Position numbers and translations under genes: made by a program | In this document: one piece after another, positions 18,174 to 25,783 of the stretch | Layout of the letters: every line of letters starts with the position of its first letter | Position numbering within the stretch: the first letter of the stretch is position 1 | The notes under the pieces: model-generated | Seen by the model: only the letters and a program-made list of their open reading frames with translations | Databases searched by the model: none | Told to the model about the DNA's origin: nothing | Assembly (NCBI GenBank): GCA_902780785.1 | Contig: CACZGS010000003.1 | Span: 186,001 to 250,000 of the forward strand | Origin: Oscillospiraceae bacterium | GTDB taxonomy: Bacteria > Bacillota > Clostridia > Saccharofermentanales > Saccharofermentanaceae | Length of the DNA stretch: 64,000 nucleotides | Direction: 5' to 3'

Positions 18174-18202
18174 ATATTAGTGCCATTTTTGGCACAGGTC
18201 AA
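18174..18202 (-). promoter_or_regulatory. Promoter with operator-like palindrome in its spacer
   Basis: Minus-strand TTGACC (18197-18202) and TAATAT (18174-18179) are 17 bases apart. The spacer contains the perfect inverted repeat GTGCCA-N4-TGGCAC (18180-18195), which fills almost all of it. A protein bound there would exclude RNA polymerase. The obvious candidate is the regulator encoded directly downstream. Confidence 0.75.
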
Positions 18203-18238
18203 GTAAAAATATTCCCTTTAATGAAAAATAAGCTTTTT

Positions 18239-19297
18239 TCATTTAACAGAAGTTTTCCGGTATCTGATCTGTTCAGCAATATGGTAGACCAGAACACCAA
18301 TACTGCTGAGCGAGGAGATAACGCATAATACAAGCGCAATTATCGAAGCCCAAGAGACCCTGAATGGTTCGAATAACAGTAATATCCAACTGATAATGTT
18401 AAAGCCGGCTAATACGGCCAGACCAATATTAAGATATTTGAAGTTTTTCTTTTTCCGCCCTTTCTTAAGGTTCAAGGACACATCCAAGAAACGCGAAACA
18501 AAGTAAGCACCTGCTTCAAGCAATGTGAATGCAGCAGATATCCCATAATAATAGACATCCTTAAATGCTCCCATTGAAACAATAAGCACTAATGCGAACA
18601 AAATGAAGGCCATCGCAAGAACCGCCCAAAAGTCATGTGATCCCGATTCTTTATCTATTTCTATCTGGCGTCTTTCACGACGAAGTCTCGTCTCATAAAC
18701 CTCTTGTTCGTATGCATCAACATGGCGTTCAATAATCTGTCTGTTTATATCTCCCTCCATGAAACTGTCGATAATATAGGTTCTGAATTTCTGTTCTTTA
18801 ATGATTACTTTGATCAACGGCTCTTCGAAAAAGATGTCCCATACAAACATGTCATCTTCTTTCACAGCAAGTGCCGAATACAATTTGAACAATTCAACCG
18901 CAGTCTCGCACAGTTCGATATCGGACCTTTTGAAAAGATCCGCAAAAGAATTAGTCTTGCTCTCATTTTTCAGCTTTTCGATCTGAATCGTTATCTCTCC
19001 GATCTCCAAAGCCAACGCAGGATTATCCGGTCTTACCGAAGAGAAATCGAATTTTGTTTTCTCTGATTCTTCACACTCATCAGGTTCTTCTATTTCATCA
19101 ATAAACTCATAAGGAACCACTTTGTCCGAAGCATAATCCAAAGCGGCTCTGTATGCTTCATGAAGCTTTGCATAGCCGTCAGGATCGTCTTCGGGATTCG
19201 TCTCATGAGCAAGCTTGGAATAAGCCTGCTTTATTGCAGTCTTATCTTTGGTCGGCTCTATTCCCATGATCTCGAAAAACCAGAACATATCAGCCAA
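18239..19297 (-). CDS. J-domain-like membrane protein, copy 1
   Basis: Residues 1-58 align with a J domain (helix II IKQAYSKLA, then LHEAYRAAL), but the HPD loop reads H31-E-T-NPEDDP, so the Pro and Asp that stimulate Hsp70 are absent. A helical central region of about 160 residues and four predicted membrane helices in the C-terminal third follow. The start is TTG: aligned with the MASNMWFFDVLG and MAGGLWFFDVLG starts of the next two copies, MADMFWFFEIMG keeps the same length. It is last of three tandem copies, 6 bases after copy 2. An AT-rich hairpin (18220-18243) overlaps its stop. Confidence 0.75.
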   Translation of the reverse strand: MADMFWFFEIMGIEPTKDKTAIKQAYSKLAHETNPEDDPDGYAKLHEAYRAALDYASDKVVPYEFIDEIEEPDECEESEKTKFDFSSVRPDNPALALEIGEITIQIEKLKNESKTNSFADLFKRSDIELCETAVELFKLYSALAVKEDDMFVWDIFFEEPLIKVIIKEQKFRTYIIDSFMEGDINRQIIERHVDAYEQEVYETRLRRERRQIEIDKESGSHDFWAVLAMAFILFALVLIVSMGAFKDVYYYGISAAFTLLEAGAYFVSRFLDVSLNLKKGRKKKNFKYLNIGLAVLAGFNIISWILLLFEPFRVSWASIIALVLCVISSLSSIGVLVYHIAEQIRYRKTSVK

Positions 19298-19303
19298 AAT
19301 ACC

Positions 19304-20338
19304 TTAATACTGCTTTTTACCCATCAGTACCGGCAAGAAACACGTTGTAATGGCCACAATATCTGCCAGCGTGAAGATGATGCAAATTGCAAGGCAAATA
19401 AAGTAGTTGACCTGTGTTTCATATGCACCCTCAAAAAAGCACATCAAACTGATTACATTGACTGCTATCAAGAGCATGGTGGACATTGAGATTGTGAATT
19501 TCCGATCCCGAGCATTACCGCTCCCCATTGCTGCAGAGATCATATAGTATTTTACTGCGCAGAATCCGGCGATACCGATACACAGCAACAGTACTTGTAT
19601 ACCGACAGAAAACAAAGCTAACCCCATGTGTTCGGTCAAAAGCATAGACAACACGCCCAAAGCCGCAGCGGCTGCAGCGGAGATTCCCCAGCGCAGCTTC
19701 TTCACAAAATAGATCTTACTCTCTGTTTCATCTATTTTCTGCTGGATCTTCCTGAGCTCAAGTTCCTTCTCGTATTCTTCGATATGCTCGGTAACCCTCG
19801 CGCTGCACGGATCTTCCTTCGGAAGTTTGTTCTTAAGGAAGTCTCTTAAAACATCATCATCCATACAGTAGATAATTAGAGGCTCGGCGAGGAAATTGAT
19901 CATCGCACTTTCGACATTCGTCCTGTCTGCAAGTTCCGAATAGAGTTTAAAGAGGACCGATAAGACTTTGAAGATATCGTTTTTCGGGCGTTTGAAGACC
20001 ATCTCATAAGAGTAGATTCCGACAGCAGATTTGAAATTCCTTATGGTGTTTCCGAGCTCGGTTGCATCAAGATCCAATAATCTCTCTTTCTCATTCACGG
20101 TGGAGAAATCGAATCCGCTGATGTCAGCCTTCTTGGGAACATATTCAGTCTGCTCTACCTGATTGCCTGCTGCATATTCCAGCGCAGTCCTGTATGCCTC
20201 GTGGAGCTTGGCATATCCGTCAGGATCGTCTTCGGGGTTTGTCTTGTGGGCAATCCTTGAGTAAGCCTGCTTTATCGCAGTCTTATCATTTGTCGGTTCT
20301 ATGCCGAGAACGTCGAAAAACCACATATTAGAAGCCAT
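19304..20338 (-). CDS. J-domain-like membrane protein, copy 2
   Basis: Paralogue of its two neighbours (344 aa). The N-terminal J-like domain has H31-K-T-NPEDDPDGYAKLHEAY in place of the HPD loop. A helical middle region with a Lys/Glu-rich coiled-coil segment (EEYEKELELRKIQQKIDETE) leads into four predicted membrane helices. The ATG overlaps the end of copy 3 by 11 bases, so translation is probably coupled; GGGCAAG is a weak ribosome site. It lacks the substrate-binding and zinc-finger domains of DnaJ, so it is a J-like membrane adaptor rather than a true Hsp40. Confidence 0.78.
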   Translation of the reverse strand: MASNMWFFDVLGIEPTNDKTAIKQAYSRIAHKTNPEDDPDGYAKLHEAYRTALEYAAGNQVEQTEYVPKKADISGFDFSTVNEKERLLDLDATELGNTIRNFKSAVGIYSYEMVFKRPKNDIFKVLSVLFKLYSELADRTNVESAMINFLAEPLIIYCMDDDVLRDFLKNKLPKEDPCSARVTEHIEEYEKELELRKIQQKIDETESKIYFVKKLRWGISAAAAAALGVLSMLLTEHMGLALFSVGIQVLLLCIGIAGFCAVKYYMISAAMGSGNARDRKFTISMSTMLLIAVNVISLMCFFEGAYETQVNYFICLAICIIFTLADIVAITTCFLPVLMGKKQY

Positions 20339-21416
20339 TTATCTTGCCCTTTTTAATTGCATCCTCCTGAATGGAGAATCGTCCACCCGTTATTATATTC
20401 ATTACGCGGAGCACCAGGAATACGACGTTTATAAGAGAGAACAGTCCGCACAAAAATGCAGTTAAGTAATTAAATCCGCCGAACACATTCTTGCGTTCTA
20501 TAAGCATGAACCAGCTTGCACAATTGAACGCAGTTTCAAAAATGAGACCGGCAATTAAGATCGGTCTGAACCTTCCGGTCTTTCCGTCTTTGTTGAACTT
20601 CTTTTTCTCAACATATCTGGAGAAGCAATAGGATCCGAATCCGAACCCCAGAGCAAGCACAGCCAGCATGTCATAGTATGTGCCGGTGAGAACGTCAAGA
20701 TTCTTCGCGTCTAACGTGATATATGAGATTGGTGCTATTAAGGACAGTATCGTAAGGATACCCCACAGCTTAAGCTGCTCATCCTCTTTCTTATACTTAA
20801 CGATTACCTGTTCTCTGTAATTCTCTCTGAAGACAAAACTTGTCTCATATTTTCTGATAAACTCCAGAGCCTCTTTACTGTGGTTAACATCTTGAGGAAT
20901 GCATCTTTTAAGAACAGTCCTGAAATACTCATTCTCTATGCAGTAAGCCACGATAGGTTCGCTGAAGAACTTGTCGAGGACAGCTTTGCTGTCACGTTTA
21001 TCGGCAAGAGCGGAATACAGCCTGAACAGCGCTGTAAGGTAGAAAGGAAAATCTTCCTTCGACCTTCCGAAGACCATATCGTATGTGTATATCATGTTGG
21101 AAGTCTTGAAGTTATAGATCGCATTCTCAAGCTCGGTCTCATCCATTTCGATAGCTTCACTTGATATCTTCAGCGATGAGAAATCCATTTCCTCAGCATT
21201 CACATGGGACACTTCATCTTCATCAATAACCTGGATATGCTTGCCGTCAGCATAAGCCAGGGCAACCCTGTAGGCGTCATGAAGCTTTATGTAGCCTTCC
21301 TGATCGTCTTCCGGATTTGTCTCGTGCGCAAGTCTTGAGAAAGCCCGCTTAATCGCAGTCTTATCTTTTGTCGGCGCTATGCCGAGAACGTCGAAAAACC
21401 ACAGCCCTCCAGCCAT
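20328..21416 (-). CDS. J-domain-like membrane protein, copy 3
   Basis: First of the three tandem minus-strand copies. The J-like domain carries H31-E-T-NPEDDQEGYIKLHDAY. The middle domain repeats the paralogue pattern (YTYDMVFGRSKEDFPFYLTA), and four membrane helices follow. The frame is open far upstream, but the ATG at 21416 directly follows an AGGGGGGAT site and aligns with the other copies, so I start there (362 aa). It is transcribed away from copy 4 across a 94-base divergent promoter region. Confidence 0.78.
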   Translation of the reverse strand: MAGGLWFFDVLGIAPTKDKTAIKRAFSRLAHETNPEDDQEGYIKLHDAYRVALAYADGKHIQVIDEDEVSHVNAEEMDFSSLKISSEAIEMDETELENAIYNFKTSNMIYTYDMVFGRSKEDFPFYLTALFRLYSALADKRDSKAVLDKFFSEPIVAYCIENEYFRTVLKRCIPQDVNHSKEALEFIRKYETSFVFRENYREQVIVKYKKEDEQLKLWGILTILSLIAPISYITLDAKNLDVLTGTYYDMLAVLALGFGFGSYCFSRYVEKKKFNKDGKTGRFRPILIAGLIFETAFNCASWFMLIERKNVFGGFNYLTAFLCGLFSLINVVFLVLRVMNIITGGRFSIQEDAIKKGKINGF

Positions 21417-21442
21417 ATCATCCCCCCTGACCGATTGCTCAC

Positions 21443-21488
21443 ATTCTAACATAATTATGTGCATATCACTTCTGCTCAATGTTATAAT
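21443..21488. promoter_or_regulatory. Back-to-back extended -10 promoters with a central palindrome
   Basis: On the plus strand TGTTATAAT (21480-21488) and on the minus strand TGTTAGAAT (21443-21451) are both TG-N extended -10 elements, facing apart. No good -35 hexamer is seen for either. Between them, overlapping the minus-strand TG, lies a perfect 12-base palindrome ACATAATTATGT (21449-21460), a plausible operator for joint control of the J-like genes and the Hsp70. Confidence 0.6.
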
Positions 21489-21510
21489 TTTCCTTGTGAG
21501 GTAATGGGTA

Positions 21511-22371
21511 ATGGTACAGGACATATGGAAGATCCTCGGAATCGAACCGACCAAAGACGTAACGGCGATCAAGCGTGCGTATACGTCTCTTGCGCATGAG
21601 ATTAATCCTGAGGATGAACCTGAAAGATACGCCGAACTTCACGAAGCCTACAAGAGAGCTCTGGACTACGCCAAGGGTAAGGGTGCAGTTCTCTTTCATA
21701 GAGATCCTGTTCTTGTAGCTGTCCCGGTTCGCGACAGGAATTCAGATCCGGATGCTGATCCGGCTTTTACTGAACAAGTTGATGACGGCTTTGATTTCAG
21801 CCAGATAGACATTGAACGTCTTAATCAGAACACAGTATCAGACATTATGGCTGATGACATCATAGATTTCCGTAACACCAACAGACTTACGTCTTATGCA
21901 GAGATAAGGAAGCTGCCGCAAAAGCTCAGGATAGAATTTGCCCAGAGACTCCTTAACATGTACTACTCGCTCGCGGAAAGATCAGGTGAGCTGATAGTCT
22001 GGGAAGCATTCTGGGATGAACCACTGATCAGATACTGTGATGGCATGGGCGGATTCCGCAGCTGGTTATTCGAACATTTTGAAGAAGACTCACCTCACAT
22101 TAAAAAGCTTACCGAGATCATTGAAGACCGTGCAAAAAAATATCGTGAAAGATATGAATTGCCCGAAAACCCGGGCAAGGCAGAAGCGAAAAAGAATTAT
22201 GCCAAGAGCAAGCTTGTTATCTTCATCATTGCTTTGGTCTTCATTCTGGTCTTAATACCCGTATTCTGCATTATCCGTCCCGACCCGGATATGTTTGCCA
22301 TAGTGGGAGCGGTCATTCTAATGGCCGGTGTCGGGATCGCAATGTTTTATCTGGCTAAGAGCCTGCACTGA
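21511..22371 (+). CDS. J-domain-like membrane protein, copy 4
   Basis: Shortest paralogue (286 aa). The J-like domain has H29-E-I-NPEDEPERYAELHEAY, again without HPD. The middle region is like the other copies, with the shared helical motif around VWEAFWDEPLIRYC. Only two membrane helices remain at the C-terminus (IFIIALVFILVLIPVFCII and IVGAVILMAGVGIAMFYLA). The start is ATG with GAGGT 8 bases upstream. The Hsp70 paralogue begins 24 bases after its stop on the same strand, so the two are almost certainly co-transcribed. Confidence 0.78.
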   Translation: MVQDIWKILGIEPTKDVTAIKRAYTSLAHEINPEDEPERYAELHEAYKRALDYAKGKGAVLFHRDPVLVAVPVRDRNSDPDADPAFTEQVDDGFDFSQIDIERLNQNTVSDIMADDIIDFRNTNRLTSYAEIRKLPQKLRIEFAQRLLNMYYSLAERSGELIVWEAFWDEPLIRYCDGMGGFRSWLFEHFEEDSPHIKKLTEIIEDRAKKYRERYELPENPGKAEAKKNYAKSKLVIFIIALVFILVLIPVFCIIRPDPDMFAIVGAVILMAGVGIAMFYLAKSLH

Positions 22372-22395
22372 TATCAGTTACCGGAGGATACTTAA

Positions 22396-24108
22396 GTGGC
22401 AGTTATAGGAATTGACCTTGGAACAACAAACAGCCTCGCCTGCATCTGGAGAAACGGCGCGCCCATCATCATCAAGAATAATCTGGGCAACCCTCTTACT
22501 CCTTCTGTCGTAGGCGTTGATGATGACAATAATGTAATCGTCGGTGAAGTCGCAAAAGAGCGTCTTATCTCACATCCCGACAAGACTACCGCTGAATTCA
22601 AGCGCACAATGGGAACAAAGAAGATATATCCGCTCGTTACGAACAATTTCTCTTCAGAGCAGCTGTCTTCCCTTGTTCTCAAGAAGATCAAAGAGGACGC
22701 AGAAGCTTTTCTTAAAGAAGAGATCACCGAAGCTGTCATCAGCGTTCCGGCATATTTCGATGACTGCCGCCGTAACGCCACAAAGCAGGCCGCAGAGATG
22801 TCAGGCCTTAAGGTCGAGCGTCTTATAAATGAGCCTTCTGCCGCTGCCCTCGCCTACATGCAAAAGCACGGCTTTGAAGACGGCACCTACATGGTAATTG
22901 ACTTCGGCGGCGGTACTCTCGACGTCTCCATGATCGACTCATTCGACAGCATTATGGAAATTCTGGCCGTTGCCGGCAACAACCAGCTTGGCGGCAAGGA
23001 CTTCAACGAAGCGATCTATAAGCATTTCATCAGCGAGAATTCCCTTGATGAGAGCAAGCTTACAGCTGAACAGAAGGCTTCGATCTACAAGACTGCCGAA
23101 ATATGCAAGATCGCTCTTACCGAGACACCCATAAGCGTTATGTCGGTCAACATCGGCGATAAGAATTATTCTCTGTCGCTGGACAACAATTCACTCATAA
23201 AGATCGCGCATGAGGTTTTCGAGAAGATCGGAGAACCTATAAAGCGCGTACTCCGCGACAGCCACATGAACGTTCAGGAATTAAAGGACATTATCCTTGT
23301 CGGCGGCTCATGCAAGATGCCCACGGTCGCTGCATATATCGAGAGGATCACAGGACGCAAGCCCTGCACGGATATCGATCCTGATACGGCTATCGGTATC
23401 GGCGCATGCATTTTCGCTGGCATGAAGAACAGAAATGAAGATTTCAAAGATGTCATCCTCACGGACATCTGCCCTTTCTCGCTCGGAATCGCCATTCAGG
23501 ATCCCCGCACGATGGAGCAGATCATGGACTTCATCATCCAGAGAAACTCCATGCTTCCTTCAAGCAAAACGCACAAGTACTATGCGGCTCACGATAATCA
23601 GACGGGCCTGCGGATTCAGCTCTACCAGGGCGAGAGCATCGTTCCCTCAAACAACATTAAATTAGGTGAACTCAACATGAATGTTCCACCTACGCCACTG
23701 AACGCTTACATTGCTTCCACAAAGCTTACTTATGACATCAACGGAATCCTTGTCGTCGATGTTACCACCAACGATAACAAGACTTATTCCAAAGTCATCT
23801 TAAGTCAGAGCAACACAATGTCCGAAGAAGAACTGAACAAGTGTAAAGAGGAATTGGACAAACTGAGATTTGCTCCTTCCAACGAGGAGAAGAACCAGCT
23901 TCTCATCGCCCGTGCCGAGCGCATCATCGAAGAGACATTAAGCTTCGAGAGGCAGCAGATCATCGACTTCCTCCAGAGCTACAAGATGTGCCTTGCCGCC
24001 GGAAACGACCGCGACATCAGGATCCTCACCAAGAGATTCACGAAGTTCCTTGACCAGATTGAAGGCCTTGATACCGGAATCAATGATGAGGAAGAAGATT
24101 TACTGTAA
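22396..24108 (+). CDS. Second Hsp70 (DnaK paralogue) with shortened lid
   Basis: Hsp70-family ATPase distinct from DnaK at 8617-10491. All three signatures are present: [30 protein letters not shown] and IILVGGSCKMPTV. The Thr-loop region reads LGGKDFNEAI instead of [10 protein letters not shown]. The substrate-binding beta domain is recognisable, but the helical lid is short and there is no Gly/Gln-rich tail: 570 aa against 624. The start is GTG with GGAGG 8 bases upstream. Co-transcription with a J-like membrane protein suggests they act together at the membrane. I infer this; no partner interaction can be seen directly because the J-like HPD is degenerate. Confidence 0.9.
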   Translation: MAVIGIDLGTTNSLACIWRNGAPIIIKNNLGNPLTPSVVGVDDDNNVIVGEVAKERLISHPDKTTAEFKRTMGTKKIYPLVTNNFSSEQLSSLVLKKIKEDAEAFLKEEITEAVISVPAYFDDCRRNATKQAAEMSGLKVERLINEPSAAALAYMQKHGFEDGTYMVIDFGGGTLDVSMIDSFDSIMEILAVAGNNQLGGKDFNEAIYKHFISENSLDESKLTAEQKASIYKTAEICKIALTETPISVMSVNIGDKNYSLSLDNNSLIKIAHEVFEKIGEPIKRVLRDSHMNVQELKDIILVGGSCKMPTVAAYIERITGRKPCTDIDPDTAIGIGACIFAGMKNRNEDFKDVILTDICPFSLGIAIQDPRTMEQIMDFIIQRNSMLPSSKTHKYYAAHDNQTGLRIQLYQGESIVPSNNIKLGELNMNVPPTPLNAYIASTKLTYDINGILVVDVTTNDNKTYSKVILSQSNTMSEEELNKCKEELDKLRFAPSNEEKNQLLIARAERIIEETLSFERQQIIDFLQSYKMCLAAGNDRDIRILTKRFTKFLDQIEGLDTGINDEEEDLL

Positions 24109-24142
24109 GTTCCTGTTACCTTTCAAAATCAGCAAAGCAAAT

Positions 24143-24170
24143 AAAAGGGCTGCCTCGCATGAGACAGCCC
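24143..24170 (-). terminator. Terminator of glnA, probably shared with the Hsp70 gene
   Basis: Arms 24147-24156 and 24161-24170 (GGGCTG.CTC/GAG.CAGCCC) form a 10-bp stem with one mismatch and a four-base loop, followed by TTTT on the minus strand. The Hsp70 gene ends 35 bases before it on the other strand, so it may stop both transcripts. Confidence 0.75.
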
Positions 24171-24193
24171 GTAATTACGCATAGCGAAAAATA

Positions 24194-25618
24194 TCACAGA
24201 TCGTAATACATCTCATACTCCATAGGTGTAGGCATGGAGATGTGACGGCCGAGATCCTTGCGGCGGTTTGCGATCCACAGGTTGATCAGTTCGATCGGGA
24301 AAACACCGCCTGCAGTGAGGAAGTCGTGATCCTTCTCGAGAGCCTTGAGTGCTGAGCCTAACGACTTCGGCAAGCCCTTGATCTTTTTCTTATCCTCGTC
24401 GGAAAGATTGAAGAGGTTAAAGTCATAAGGGCCGTATCCTTCAGCTTCAGGATCGATCTTGTTCTTGATGCCGTCCAATCCTGCCATGAGGATAGCTGCA
24501 TAGCAATAGTAAGGATTGCATGTGGCATCAGGATTTCTAAGTTCGAATCTCTTCTTGTCAGGCGTCTTAGCGTATGCCGGAATGCGGATTACCGCACTTC
24601 TGTTCGCGGTTGCATAACCGATCGTTACAGGCGCTTCGAAGCCCGGAAGAAGTCTCTTATATGAGTTCGTTGAAGGATTCGAGAATGCGCAGATCGCAGG
24701 AACGTGGCGGAGCACACCGCCGATGAAGTAAAGTGCTGTCTGGGACAGGCCTGAGTATCCGTTCTCATCGTAGAAGACAGGCTGGCCGTCCTTGAACATC
24801 AGCATGTGAACGTGCATGCCTGAACCGGCTTCACCGTAAATGGGCTTAGGCATGAACGTAGCCGTCTTTCCTTCCTTGACTGCCTCATTTTTGACGATGT
24901 ACTTGGTGAGCATCGTCTTGTCAGCCATCTCGGTCATGCCGCCGAACTCGACCTCGATCTCCATCTGGCCGGAACCGACTTCGTGATGGTGATACTTGAC
25001 CTTAATGCCCTGGTTCTCCATCAGCATCGTTACTCGGCTTCTGTAGTCGTATGCGATGTCCTGCGGAGGCGCTGCGTGATAGCCTCCCTGGTGCGGTGTC
25101 TGGTAACCCAGGCTTCCGAATTCACCGGTGTTCCAGAATGCCTCTGCACCGTCAAGAGTAAAGCCCGAGCTGTTAGGTTTGTTGGCATATGTTACTTCAT
25201 CGAAAACATAGAACTCGAATTCGGGTCCAAGCAGGAACTGGTCTGCAACACCCAATTCCTTCATGTATTCTTCTGCACGCTTACTGACGTTTCTCGGCTC
25301 CTGGTTGAAAGGAATGTTCTCATCCTTACCGATGATCCTTACGTCACCGATCATTGAGAGAGTCTTGATCTCACAGAAATCGTCAATAGCGGCACTGGAG
25401 AGATCAGGAATAAATACCATGTCACTCTTTTCGACGGGGGCAAAACCATAGTTGCTGCCGTCGAATCCTATGCCTGCTGTCATGATAGATTCTGTGAATC
25501 TGTCTGCCGGGATCGTCAGATGATGCCATCTGCCGTTGAGATCTATCATCCTGAAATCGATCATCTTGATGTCATTCTCGTCGATGAAGATCCTCGCTTC
25601 CTCAAAGTTACTTAGCAT
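24194..25618 (-). CDS. glnA: Glutamine synthetase, type I
   Basis: Makes glutamine from glutamate, ammonia and ATP; the main route of ammonium assimilation. Landmarks are the N-terminal grasp-fold domain, GFDGSNYGF, metal ligands in LGPEFEFYVFD, the GSGMHVHM box, NPSTNSYKRL and NRSAVIRIP. The frame is open to a GTG that lies inside the ribosome site GGAGGTGG. The ATG at 25618 is the correct start, giving 474 aa. No glnR-like gene or T-box is adjacent. It is a single-gene unit closed by the hairpin at 24143-24170. Confidence 0.95.
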   Translation of the reverse strand: MLSNFEEARIFIDENDIKMIDFRMIDLNGRWHHLTIPADRFTESIMTAGIGFDGSNYGFAPVEKSDMVFIPDLSSAAIDDFCEIKTLSMIGDVRIIGKDENIPFNQEPRNVSKRAEEYMKELGVADQFLLGPEFEFYVFDEVTYANKPNSSGFTLDGAEAFWNTGEFGSLGYQTPHQGGYHAAPPQDIAYDYRSRVTMLMENQGIKVKYHHHEVGSGQMEIEVEFGGMTEMADKTMLTKYIVKNEAVKEGKTATFMPKPIYGEAGSGMHVHMLMFKDGQPVFYDENGYSGLSQTALYFIGGVLRHVPAICAFSNPSTNSYKRLLPGFEAPVTIGYATANRSAVIRIPAYAKTPDKKRFELRNPDATCNPYYCYAAILMAGLDGIKNKIDPEAEGYGPYDFNLFNLSDEDKKKIKGLPKSLGSALKALEKDHDFLTAGGVFPIELINLWIANRRKDLGRHISMPTPMEYEMYYDL

Positions 25619-25726
25619 ATATTCCACCTCCGCTAAAGTATTGATTAAATAGTAACATGCGCGAGAATATAAAAACTTGTCGTAATATAAAAAATTAATG
25701 TTTTCAGTCTTTGGTCATTATGATTG

Positions 25727-25754
25727 TTGAGAAACTCCCCCGGAACTGTAAAAT
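25727..25754 (+). promoter_or_regulatory. Probable sigma-A promoter of the larA-like gene
   Basis: TTGAGA (25727-25732) and TAAAAT (25749-25754) are spaced by 16 bases, 29 bases before the ATG. No operator-like repeat is obvious nearby. Confidence 0.6.
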
Positions 25755-25783
25755 AGAAGAATCTTTTTTACTGGGAGCGGCAT

